The position numbers were made by a program, and so were the translations under genes. Positions 1 to 8,078 of a stretch of DNA of 64,000 nt are shown piece after piece (the first letter of the stretch is position 1; every line of letters begins with the position of its first letter). Origin of the DNA: Bradyrhizobium icense (GTDB lineage Bacteria; Pseudomonadota; Alphaproteobacteria; Rhizobiales; Xanthobacteraceae); contig NZ_CP016428.1 in NCBI RefSeq assembly GCF_001693385.1, positions 8,050,001-8,114,000 of the forward strand, given 5' to 3'. Under the pieces are notes generated by a model that saw nothing but the letters and a program-made list of their open reading frames with translations, ran no database searches and was not told where the DNA came from.

Positions 1-206
1 TCGGAGGCGCCGGTTTCGATCCGGATCTGGCCGCGGCGGACGCCATACAGGGCGGCGCCGGGATCGCCCTTCTGGAACAACATTTCACCGACGCCGAGCT
101 GCTGGGTGTGGCAAAGACCGGAGATGCGCTGCAATTCGTCGGCGCCCAAATCCGCAAACATCGGGTTCATTTTCAAAATGACCGCAAATTCGGCCTGTTT
201 ACTCAT
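1..206 (-). CDS. Crp/Fnr-type cyclic-nucleotide-binding regulator, N-terminal part (runs off the left edge)
   Basis: The reverse strand opens with ATG at 206 and reads MSKQAEFAVILKMNPMFADL, followed by a cyclic-nucleotide-binding (cupin) fold pattern with FQKGDPGAALYGVRRGQIRI. The F-x-x-G-D-x-(G/A) plus (L/M)-Y-x-(V/I)-x-x-G spacing is typical of Crp/Fnr sensor domains. About 68 residues are visible and the HTH would lie outside the window. It is divergent from the AsmA-like gene across about 217 bp. A nucleotide cyclase gene lies 2.5 kb away, which makes a cyclic-nucleotide link tempting, but this is inference. Confidence 0.75.
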   Translation of the reverse strand, partial: MSKQAEFAVILKMNPMFADLGADELQRISGLCHTQQLGVGEMLFQKGDPGAALYGVRRGQIRIETGAS

Positions 207-423
207 TGTATTGCCTTCCAGATCGGCTCTACCGCCCCCGAACGCCGTTAGCAGGATTCCCCCGCCGGCAAGTGTGTCATAAGTCACATAACTTTGCAGT
301 ACCCTCGGATTATTTTTGGCTGCATTGGGCGCTATCCCTTTCCGGGATAAGCTCGCCCGACCGGTTGCGACGGCGTGTCGGGCCACCGAAATAAGAGCCG
401 TTTGCGCGGTCTGGAATGTCGAT

Positions 424-2487
424 ATGAGAGCACTGAAAATTGCCGGCGCCGCCATTGCCGCCGTGATCGTCGTCATCGCCCTGCTGCTGGTGATCGGCAT
501 CCCCTCGGGCTTCCTGAAGGCCGAGATCCAGGAGCGGATCGAGCGCGAGACCGGCTACAAGCTCGCCATCAATGGTGGCGCCAAGATCGGCCTGTGGCCA
601 TCGCTCAACATCCGGCTGAACGACGTCACGCTGCAGGATCCCCGGGATCGCGACATCAACCACCGCTTCACCGCCTCGAGCATCGAGGCGGAGGTGACGC
701 TGGCGAGCCTGTGGGCCGGTCGGCCGCAGATCACCGACCTCGTCATCATCCGCCCGGTTGTGAACCTGCCGCTGCGGCGCGAGCGCGTGAGGGAGGCCAA
801 TCCTCCCTCGAAACCCACCGCTGGCAAGGCGGTGGATGCCTTTTCGATCGAGCATGTCACTGTTACCGGCGGCACCATCGTGTTCTCCAATCTGCGCGAC
901 CGGGTCGAGAACAGGATCGAGACCGTCAACGCCGACATCACCATCGATGCCGACCGCAAGGTCACGCTGACAGGCAATGCGCGCAGCGGCGGCCATCCGC
1001 TGAAAGTCGAGGCGAAGGCGGCGCTGCCCGCAGCCCCGATCGAACGGCAGAATATTCCGGCCGAGATCAAGATCGACGCGCCGGGCCTGTTGCACGCCCA
1101 GCTCACGGCCAAGGCCGAAGCCCGGCTCAACGGCTCGGTCGTGATGATCAACGGCGTCACCGGCGCGCTCGGCGACGGCGCGTTCAACGGCTGGGCCTCG
1201 GTCGATCTGTCGAGCAAGCCGCTGGTGAAGCTCGACCTCGATTTCCAGAAGCTCACGGTCGCGATGTCGCGCAGCACCGATTCTTCCTCAGGCCAGCCCT
1301 GGAGCAACGCAACGATCGACATCAACGGCCTCAATTATTTCGACCTGCAGGCGCGCATTTCCGCGGCCGAACTCAAGATCGGCGACGCGCGCTTCAGCCC
1401 CGCTGCGATCGACACCACGCTCGCAAGCGGTGTTTTGAAGGCGCAGGTCTCCAACCTCGGCGCCTATGACGGCAACGTCAATGGCGACCTGACCGTCGAC
1501 GTATCCACCGCCAATCCCATTTATGCGATGCGGGCCGATCTCACCGGCGTGCGCGCGCTGCCGCTGCTGGATGGCCTAGCCGACTTCGACAGGCTCGACG
1601 GCAGGATGCAGGCGAAGATCAGCGCGCGCTCCTCCGGCACCAGCCAGCGCGCGATCATGTCGAACATGGCAGGCACCGCCTTCGTCGTATTCCAGGACGG
1701 CGCCATCAAGGGGCTCAATGTCGCGCAGATGATCCGCTCGCTGACGGCGAGCACCTTGTCCGGGTGGCAGGAGAGCGACGAGAAGGCGACCGACCTTTCG
1801 CAGTTGTCGGCGTCGTTCAAGATCGACAAGGGCCAGGCGCAGACCACCGATCTCAATCTGGTCGGTCCGCTGGTGAAGATGACCGGCGTCGGCACCATCG
1901 ATCTCGGCACCAAGCAGATCGGCTTCCGCGTCGAGCCAAAGCTCGTGATGACCACCGAAGGCCAGGGCCGCGCCGGCGATCCGGTCGGGTTCGGCATTCC
2001 CGTGATGATCGAGGGCCCGTGGGGGAGCCCACGGATCTATCCGGAGATGCAGGGCATCCTCGACAATCCCGAGGCCGCCTATGCCAGGCTGAGGGAGATG
2101 GGCAAGGGTCTGTTCGGCCCGAACGGCGGCGGGCTGGGTGCCGCAATCGGCAACCTGCTCGGCGGCGGACAACAAGGTGCGGCCGGCGGACAAGGCGCTG
2201 CGCCCGGCACCGGCCAGGCCGGCGGCAAGCCGAACGATCCGCTCGGCGGCCAGCTTGGCGAGACCATCGGCAATCTTATTCAGGGCCTGGGTGGATTGGG
2301 CCAGAACCAGAACCAGGGCGGCGCGCGTCCGGGCGGTCAACGGAGCCTGACGCCGACCTCGCCCGCCGAGGCGCCGGCCCAGGCCGCGCCGGCCGAGCCG
2401 GCAACTCCCGCACCACCGAGCGATACGACCACGCAGCAGGACAGCCAGCCGATGAACGAAGTGTTGCGGGAGTTGTTCAACCGGTGA
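424..2487 (+). CDS. AsmA family protein
   Basis: A 687-aa protein with an N-terminal membrane anchor (about residues 4-27, AAIAAVIVVIALLLVIGI) followed by a long periplasmic AsmA-like region. The early motif ERETGYKLAINGGAKIGLWP and the later inner repeat around GTAFVVFQDGAIKGLNVAQM are characteristic of AsmA/YhjG proteins, which belong to the bridge-like lipid-transport family thought to move phospholipid or support outer-membrane biogenesis. The C-terminal 110 residues are low-complexity Gly/Gln/Pro/Ala-rich. An in-frame start further upstream (316) is open, but ATG 424 gives the expected short cytoplasmic tip before the anchor. It stands alone, with a repeat element after its stop. Confidence 0.88.
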   Translation: MRALKIAGAAIAAVIVVIALLLVIGIPSGFLKAEIQERIERETGYKLAINGGAKIGLWPSLNIRLNDVTLQDPRDRDINHRFTASSIEAEVTLASLWAGRPQITDLVIIRPVVNLPLRRERVREANPPSKPTAGKAVDAFSIEHVTVTGGTIVFSNLRDRVENRIETVNADITIDADRKVTLTGNARSGGHPLKVEAKAALPAAPIERQNIPAEIKIDAPGLLHAQLTAKAEARLNGSVVMINGVTGALGDGAFNGWASVDLSSKPLVKLDLDFQKLTVAMSRSTDSSSGQPWSNATIDINGLNYFDLQARISAAELKIGDARFSPAAIDTTLASGVLKAQVSNLGAYDGNVNGDLTVDVSTANPIYAMRADLTGVRALPLLDGLADFDRLDGRMQAKISARSSGTSQRAIMSNMAGTAFVVFQDGAIKGLNVAQMIRSLTASTLSGWQESDEKATDLSQLSASFKIDKGQAQTTDLNLVGPLVKMTGVGTIDLGTKQIGFRVEPKLVMTTEGQGRAGDPVGFGIPVMIEGPWGSPRIYPEMQGILDNPEAAYARLREMGKGLFGPNGGGLGAAIGNLLGGGQQGAAGGQGAAPGTGQAGGKPNDPLGGQLGETIGNLIQGLGGLGQNQNQGGARPGGQRSLTPTSPAEAPAQAAPAEPATPAPPSDTTTQQDSQPMNEVLRELFNR

Positions 2488-2510
2488 GTCCCAAGCGCCG
2501 GTTGCCCTCC

Positions 2511-2540
2511 ATGGCCGGGCTTGTCCCGGGCATGACGACA
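2511..2540. repeat. short intergenic palindromic repeat
   Basis: The stretch contains GGCCGGGCTTGTCCCGGGCA followed by TGACG, a small GC-rich inverted repeat of a type dispersed between genes in Bradyrhizobium. It lies between the AsmA-like stop and the cyclase start. Confidence 0.5.
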
Positions 2541-2714
2541 ATCCCGCCGTTTCCTGCCTAAATTCGGGGCTAACCATGCCGGCCGACACACCGCCGGCCC
2601 CCTCGATTCGTGTTAAACAGGGCCTCATCCGGGGCCGCAATTGCGGCGGCCCCCCGCAGCAAGCGACGAACGGATGCGCATGCTTTTTTCAGGCGGTGGC
2701 GCACGAGGGTCCGG

Positions 2715-5162
2715 ATGAGCGAGGGCAACGATAGAGCAAGGTTTCTGCGCGAGGGGCTGTTCGCCAAATATGTCGTCGCGCTGGTCGGGCTCGTCGTGTT
2801 CGTGCTGGCCGTCAACGGCGCGATGGAAATCTGGATCACCTATCGCGGCATCAAGAGTTCGCTCCACGACGGCATGTCCGACAAGGCGGAGGCGACGGCC
2901 AAGCGGATCGCGCAGTCGATCTCCGAGCTGGAGCGGCAGATCTCCTGGGTGACGCGCGCCTCCACCAAGACGATCGATGATCGCCGCGCCGACTACGCCC
3001 AATTGCTGCGGCAGGTGCCGCAGGTCAGCCAGCTCTCGCTGCTTGGCAGCAACGGCCGCGAGCAGCTCCGCCTGACGCGGCAGACCGTCACGCTCGGCAG
3101 CAACGCCGATTTCTCCCGCGATGTCCGCTTCACCGAAACCGTCTCGCGCGGCACCAGCTTTGCGCCGGCCTATTTGCGCGATCAGCAGCCGTTCATGTCG
3201 ATCGCGCTGTCGCATGCCGACGGCAGCATCACGGTGGCCGAAGTCGACCTCGATTTCCTCTCCGAATTCCTGCTCGACGCCCAGGTCGGCAGGGTGGCCT
3301 ATGCCTATGTGGTCGATTCCAAGGGCGAGGTGCTGGCGACGTCCTCGAAGGGGCCCGAGGTCGGCAAGAATCTGTCGGCGCTGCCGCAGGTCTTGGCCGT
3401 CAGCAAGCCCGGCGGCATCGCGCCGGCGTCGGGCACCGACGCCAATGGCGATGCCGTGCTGACGACGTCGAGCCTGGTGCCGAAACTCGGCTGGCGCGTG
3501 TTCTTCGAACAGCCGACGGCGCAGGCGCTGACGCCGATCCGCGACCAACTGGTGCGGATCGCGCTTCTGATCGCGCTCGGCCTCGTCGTCGCAATCATCG
3601 CCGGCACCATCATGGCGCGGCGCCTGCTGGTGCCGATCACGGCGCTGCAGGCCGGCGCGCGGCGGCTCGGCGCCGGCGATTTCGGCCACCGCATCGAGGT
3701 GAAGACGTCCGACGAACTGGAGGAGCTCGCCAACCAGTTCAATGGCATGGCCGGGCAGCTCGCCGAGACCTATTCGAACCTCGAAGCCAAGGTCAACGAG
3801 CGGACGCGGGACCTGGCGCAATCGATCAACGAGCTCAAGGTGCTCGAGGAGGTCGGCCGCGCGGTCGCCTCCTCGCTCGATCTCAACGCGGTGCTGCCGA
3901 CGGTCGCCGCGCGCGCGCTCGAAATCACCCACGCCGATGCCGTGCTGATCTACGGCTACGACGCCGGCAATCACCAGTTCTCACTCACCGAAGCGATCGG
4001 CATCGACAAGGCGGCCGAGGGCCGCCATCGCGCCATCGACGCCGACCATTCGCCGCTCGGCGAGGCCGCGACCGGCGGCGAGCCGATCGCCATTCCCCAG
4101 CTCAGCGCGATGCGCGAACATCCCTTGCGCGACGTCGCGATCGAGGCCGGCTTCCACTCGGTGCTGGTGGTGCCGCTGGTCGACCAGACCGGCATTTTGG
4201 GATCGCTGGTGGTGCTGCGGCGGAACGAGGGCGAATTCTCCGCCAACCTGATCGGCCTGATGAAGACCTTTGCGCACCAGGCGGTGCTGGCGATGCGCAA
4301 TGCGCGGCTGTTTACCGAAGTGGATCACAAGAGCCGCGAGCTGCTCGCCGCCAACGACATCGTGCGCGAACAGGCGAGCAAACTGCAGGAGCAGACCGAC
4401 CAGCTTCGCGACTGGAACAGATCGCTGGAGCAGCGGGTGGAGACGCAGCTCGGCGAGATCGAGCGCATCCGGCGGCTGGAGCGTTTCCTGGCGCCGCAGG
4501 TGGCGCAACTGATCGCCTCCTCCGACGGCCATGAGGGCCTGCTCGACAGCCACCGCCGCGAGGTGACGGTGGTGTTCTGCGATTTGCGCGGCTTTACCGC
4601 GTTCACCGAGACCACCGAGCCGGAAGAGGCGATGAACGTGCTGCGCGAGTATCACGCAGCCCTCGGCGAACTGATCTTCAAGTACGAGGGCACGCTCGAC
4701 CGCTATGCCGGCGACGGCGTGATGATCCTGTTCAACGCGCCGATCCAGTTCGAGGACCACACCGCGCGCGCAGTGCGGATGGCGGTGGAGATGCGCGACA
4801 CCATCGGCGCCCTGACCGATAAGTGGCGCAACCGCGGCCACAATCTCGGCTTCGGCATCGGTATCGCGCTCGGCTACGCCACGCTCGGCCAGATCGGCTT
4901 CGAGCAGCGCCTGGAATACGCCGCGATCGGCAGCGTGACCAATCTCGCCTCCCGCCTCTGCGACGAAGCCAAGGCCAACCAGATCGTGGTGAGCCGCCGC
5001 GTCTACGGCATGGTCGAACCATGGGTCGAGGGCCGGCCGATCGATGATTTGAATTTGAAGGGATTCAATCATCCGATCCTGGCCGCGGAGATCACGAGTT
5101 GGCGCGAGTCGGTCGATAACGTCGTCGATGCCGCCGCGGCGCGACGGAAGAAGATGCAGTAG
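2715..5162 (+). CDS. Membrane sensor class III adenylate/guanylate cyclase (Cache-HAMP-GAF-CHD)
   Basis: An 815-aa sensor cyclase. Order: membrane segment (about 19-39), periplasmic Cache-like sensor, second membrane segment (about 279-301), HAMP, GAF domain (about 390-530), coiled coil, then a class III cyclase homology domain. Metal-binding aspartates are seen as D623 in VVFCDLRGF and D667 in YAGDGVM, and the transition-state pair as N743 and R747 in VTNLASRLC, so the domain looks active. It probably makes cAMP (or cGMP) in response to a periplasmic ligand. ATG 2715 has a GAGGG Shine-Dalgarno 5 nt upstream; reading from 2610 would add an unlikely basic leader. A Crp-like gene at the left edge and another at 35.4 kb are possible downstream readers. 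Confidence 0.92.
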   Translation: MSEGNDRARFLREGLFAKYVVALVGLVVFVLAVNGAMEIWITYRGIKSSLHDGMSDKAEATAKRIAQSISELERQISWVTRASTKTIDDRRADYAQLLRQVPQVSQLSLLGSNGREQLRLTRQTVTLGSNADFSRDVRFTETVSRGTSFAPAYLRDQQPFMSIALSHADGSITVAEVDLDFLSEFLLDAQVGRVAYAYVVDSKGEVLATSSKGPEVGKNLSALPQVLAVSKPGGIAPASGTDANGDAVLTTSSLVPKLGWRVFFEQPTAQALTPIRDQLVRIALLIALGLVVAIIAGTIMARRLLVPITALQAGARRLGAGDFGHRIEVKTSDELEELANQFNGMAGQLAETYSNLEAKVNERTRDLAQSINELKVLEEVGRAVASSLDLNAVLPTVAARALEITHADAVLIYGYDAGNHQFSLTEAIGIDKAAEGRHRAIDADHSPLGEAATGGEPIAIPQLSAMREHPLRDVAIEAGFHSVLVVPLVDQTGILGSLVVLRRNEGEFSANLIGLMKTFAHQAVLAMRNARLFTEVDHKSRELLAANDIVREQASKLQEQTDQLRDWNRSLEQRVETQLGEIERIRRLERFLAPQVAQLIASSDGHEGLLDSHRREVTVVFCDLRGFTAFTETTEPEEAMNVLREYHAALGELIFKYEGTLDRYAGDGVMILFNAPIQFEDHTARAVRMAVEMRDTIGALTDKWRNRGHNLGFGIGIALGYATLGQIGFEQRLEYAAIGSVTNLASRLCDEAKANQIVVSRRVYGMVEPWVEGRPIDDLNLKGFNHPILAAEITSWRESVDNVVDAAAARRKKMQ

Positions 5163-5261
5163 CCGCCGTCCCCTCCCCGCCGTTCCTGCGGACTTGATAC
5201 GACTTCTGAAAATCAGAAATGATTTGCCCCGACAAATGGATTTATCGCGTCGCTGCCCCCA

Positions 5262-5300
5262 CATCGTCATTGCGAGCGGAGCGAAGCAATCCATAGCTCA
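5262..5300. repeat. Bradyrhizobium-type dispersed repeat (CGTCATTGCGAGCG... class)
   Basis: Contains CGTCATTGCGAGCGGAGCGA followed by AGCAATCCA, a very common dispersed intergenic element in Bradyrhizobium. Related copies are seen at 11675-11790 and 13130-13215. It sits in a 314-bp gene-free gap (5163-5476), where nothing else stands out. Confidence 0.7.
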
Positions 5301-5476
5301 GCACGCGGAGCCACGCGAAAGTTTAATCGGATGCCCCACGGCCGTGAACCGTCTGTCGGGAATCTGTGACTAATACCGTGGTGGAGTCCGCCTCCCTCAT
5401 CATTGAAACACGCCTCGTTCCCGCTTGGCGCGCCAACCGCCCTTCTGGTATTTGTGACTTTGTAAACTAGGAACGA

Positions 5477-6385
5477 ATGTCGATGACCACCCTTCGCGCG
5501 CGCGATCTTGCACCTGTTCTGAGTACGCTGCTCGTAGCGGGCCTGTTTTCCCTGTCCTCCCCCCTCCTCGCCGCCGACGACGCCGACCCCGCCGCGCCGA
5601 AAGGCGCCGCGGTCACCGTGCTCAAGGCGGCGAAATCCTGTTTCGCCAATATCGTCGAAGTGTCCGGCACCATCATTGCGCGCGAGGAGACGCAGGTGCG
5701 GCCGGAGCGGATGGGGCTGAAGGTGGCCGAGGTGATGGTGGATGCGGGCGACAGCGTCACCGCGGGGCAGGTGCTGGCGCGGCTCGCTTTGCCGGAGGGC
5801 GGGCAGATCACGGTGCAGGCGCCGGTGGCGGGCGTGATCTCGGCCTCGAACGCCGCGGTCGGCGGGCCGGCCACGGGCAGCAAGGGCGAAGCGCTGTTCT
5901 CGATCATCGCGCGCGGCGAGTTCGATCTGGTCGGCATGGTGCCGACGCGCGATATCGCCAAACTCCAGGTGAACCAGACCGCGCGGATCAAGGTGATCGG
6001 CGCCGGCGAGGTCGACGGGCGGGTGCGGCGGCTGTCGACCACGGTGGAGCCGAACAGCCAGCTCGCGCAGGTGTTCGTCGGCGTCACCACCCCCCGGCGG
6101 CTGCTCATCAATTCAAGCGGCCGCGCGCAGATCAGGACCGGGCAGAGCTGCGGCGTCGCGGTGCCGCTGACCGCAATCCTCTACGGTACTGCCGGCACCG
6201 TGGTGCAGGTGGTGCGCCGCGCCCGCGTCGAAACGCGGCGGGTCGAGACCGGACTGATGTCGGCCGGCCAGGTCGAGATCACCTCGGGCTTGCAGGAAGG
6301 CGACATCGTGGTGGCGCGCGCCGGCGCACTGTTGCGCGAGGGCGATCCGGTGCGGGCGGTGGCGGCGAGCGCCGACGCGAAGTAG
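5477..6385 (+). CDS. Periplasmic adaptor (HlyD/RND membrane-fusion type), orphan
   Basis: A 302-aa exported protein. A signal peptide (about 1-32, ending LLAADD) is followed by a lipoyl/barrel-sandwich half (VAEVMVDAGDSVTAGQVLARL) and a second half (QITVQAPVAGVISASNAAVG), then a beta-barrel domain. This is the layout of RND or ABC membrane-fusion proteins, shortened by loss of most of the alpha-hairpin. No transporter or outer-membrane partner is adjacent, so it must work with proteins encoded elsewhere or has been separated from its partner. AGGAA at 5469-5473 is 3 nt from ATG 5477 but 9 nt from a second in-frame ATG at 5483, so the start may be 5483. Confidence 0.8.
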   Translation: MSMTTLRARDLAPVLSTLLVAGLFSLSSPLLAADDADPAAPKGAAVTVLKAAKSCFANIVEVSGTIIAREETQVRPERMGLKVAEVMVDAGDSVTAGQVLARLALPEGGQITVQAPVAGVISASNAAVGGPATGSKGEALFSIIARGEFDLVGMVPTRDIAKLQVNQTARIKVIGAGEVDGRVRRLSTTVEPNSQLAQVFVGVTTPRRLLINSSGRAQIRTGQSCGVAVPLTAILYGTAGTVVQVVRRARVETRRVETGLMSAGQVEITSGLQEGDIVVARAGALLREGDPVRAVAASADAK

Positions 6386-6390
6386 TCTCC

Positions 6391-6509
6391 GTCGCCCCTG
6401 CGAAACGCAGGGACCATAACCACCAGCTTTCGTCGTGCAATAAGATGTCTGCCACCGCGGTCTATCGATAGATCACGCGGTATGGGTCCCTGCGTTCGCA
6501 GGGACGACG
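6391..6509. repeat. Imperfect inverted repeat, GTCCCTGCG class
   Basis: The left arm GTCGCCCCTGCGAAACGCAG and the right arm, read in reverse, GTCGTCCCTGCGAACGCAGG pair across about 75 nt. A shorter perfect version occurs at 6827-6854. Such elements bracket the broken GIY-YIG gene on both sides. Confidence 0.65.
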
Positions 6510-6519
6510 AGAGCTGCGC

Positions 6520-6801
6520 ATGTATCACGTTTACATTCTCGCCAGCCGGCGTCATGGGACGCTCTATATCGGGGTGACCAATTCGCTGGCGAAGCGGATG
6601 GAGCAGCATCGCAATGGCGAGGGGTCTTCGTTCGTCAAGACCTACGGTGTTTACCGGTTGGTTTATGTTGAAGCTTTCGAGCGGGCGGATGAGGCGATCG
6701 CGCGGGAAAAGTAGCTCAAGCGCTGGAAGAGGGATTGGAAGATCGAGCTGATCGAGCGGGAGAATCTGGAGTGGCGGGACCTCAGCGATCTGATCGTTTG
6801 A
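6520..6801 (+). pseudogene. GIY-YIG endonuclease-like gene interrupted by an in-frame amber codon
   Basis: Translation from ATG 6520 gives MYHVYILASRRHGTLYIGVT, the hallmark of small single-domain GIY-YIG (UvrC-like) nucleases of about 90-95 aa. The frame hits TAG at 6712-6714 right after AIAREK and then continues without a shift as LKRWKRDWKIELIERENLEW to TGA at 6799-6801. Family members usually have Q at this position (REKQLKRW), so one C-to-T change in CAG explains the stop. The 64-aa product would lack the C-terminal helix. Both flanks carry palindromic repeats, and this family often sits beside such elements. Confidence 0.8.
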
Positions 6802-6826
6802 GGCTCGCTATTGCCACATCATCGCT

Positions 6827-6854
6827 GTCGTCCCTGCGATTCCGCAGGGACGAC
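6827..6854. repeat. Perfect hairpin GTCGTCCCTGCG / CGCAGGGACGAC
   Basis: Twelve-base arms flank the loop ATTC. It lies between the broken GIY-YIG gene and the convergent caspase-like gene and could act as a bidirectional transcription barrier, though no T-run follows. Confidence 0.7.
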
Positions 6855-6867
6855 GGGAGATAGCGTC

Positions 6868-7704
6868 TTACCCGCCGAGGCGGACGTCTTCCAGCAAGGA
6901 CGACGACACCTGCGGGACCTGCTCGCCGTCGGAGGCGCGGGAGATGGAGATGCGGGTCTTGTTGAAGGCGGTTGCCGCGCCGGATTGCGAATCCAGATTG
7001 TTGAGCAGTTCGGTGACCAGCACGCTGTACTGGCCCTTGCCGTCGTCGGCGACCTTGCCCGGCGTAGCCGAGGTCAGGATCAGCGCGTTCTCCGGCGTGG
7101 AGATCGGCGCAAGGCCATGCGAATAGGAGCGGAAGCGGCGCTCATAGGGGTTGCGGCGGGAGGCGTCGACGACGACGAGCTTGGCCTTGGCGCCCTTCTC
7201 GGTCATCGTATCCAGCACGTGCTCGATGCTGACGCCGTCGCGGCGGACATCGGCTTCCTTCCAGATCGCGGCATCGACCGGAATCATGAAACTCTCGCGG
7301 CCTACCTGCACGCCAAAGCCGCCGAAGAACAGCATCGCGACCGTATCCGGCTTGATCTTGTCTTTCAGGCGGGCGACGGCGCGGGCCATGTCGTCCTTGG
7401 TGGCATCCTCGACCACGTCGACATCAAACCCCTTGGCGCGCAGCGCGGCGGTGAGGCCGCGGGCGTCGTTGATCGGCTGGGACAAAGGCGCTGCAGCGTC
7501 CGGATAATGGCCGTTGCCGATCACCAGCGCGATGCGGTTGGACGTGCCGATCGCACCGGTGTGCTCGGTGCCGATCGCCTTCGCGGCGTCGAGCGAACGC
7601 TTGTTCAGCGCGGCATGAGCGCCGATCGCCAGCGACACCAGGCCGACAAAAGCAACGGCAATGGTGACGGTGCGGCGGGAAATGCAGAGCTGGCCGAGGT
7701 TCAT
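6868..7704 (-). CDS. Caspase-fold protein with both catalytic residues lost (pseudo-metacaspase)
   Basis: A 278-aa protein. A signal-anchor segment (about 14-31) is followed by a p20-like caspase domain: RIALVIGNGHYPD, QPINDARGLTAALRAKGFDV, then VAMLFFGGFGVQVGRESFMI. In active bacterial metacaspase-like proteins (peptidase C14) the last block reads (Y/F)xxGHG with the catalytic His, and the next conserved block reads DAC-R-x-NP with the catalytic Cys. Here these are GGFG (F130 in place of His) and DASRRNP (S182 in place of Cys). The fold appears intact and the frame is undamaged, so this is probably a functional pseudo-protease rather than a decaying gene. ATG 7704 has GGAA upstream; a TTG at 7743 is also possible. 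Function unknown; the active domain would face the periplasm. Confidence 0.8.
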   Translation of the reverse strand: MNLGQLCISRRTVTIAVAFVGLVSLAIGAHAALNKRSLDAAKAIGTEHTGAIGTSNRIALVIGNGHYPDAAAPLSQPINDARGLTAALRAKGFDVDVVEDATKDDMARAVARLKDKIKPDTVAMLFFGGFGVQVGRESFMIPVDAAIWKEADVRRDGVSIEHVLDTMTEKGAKAKLVVVDASRRNPYERRFRSYSHGLAPISTPENALILTSATPGKVADDGKGQYSVLVTELLNNLDSQSGAATAFNKTRISISRASDGEQVPQVSSSLLEDVRLGG

Positions 7705-7932
7705 CGCGTTTCCATTCCCAAGTTTGTCCAAAGCGCCGAGCAAAGACCGCGCCAGTTAGTCGCGTGACGACCGTTCAGGTTTGATGGGGTTGCCGGGTAT
7801 GTGCCGTCCAATTGCGCTCAATTTGCGGCACCGCAACAACCGGGCTTTTAGCCTGTCGGGCCCTCCCGAACAACCTGAATCCACGCATGGAACCCATTGT
7901 CGCCGACTATGGCGGAGGGTTAACGCCAGTTA

Positions 7933-7948
7933 AGTGATCCACATCACA
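7933..7948. promoter_or_regulatory. Candidate Crp-type site, AGTGA-N6-TCACA
   Basis: The sequence AGTGATCCACATCACA matches the classical Crp palindrome TGTGA-N6-TCACA at 9 of 10 conserved positions, and is flanked by A/T on both sides. It lies in the divergent intergenic region (7705-8078), 131 bp before the 574-aa gene and about 230 bp before the caspase-like gene. Binding is inferred. Confidence 0.5.
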
Positions 7949-8078
7949 TTTGTAATTTTTGCTGATTTGTATAGTTTTCAAGGGCTTGCGGGCCCGAATC
8001 CGGCCGGCGGTGGCCGTTTGAGCTATTTGCCATGCTTAACGCGGCCCTCCCTTCACCGTTCCGGCGGAAAGAGACTGC

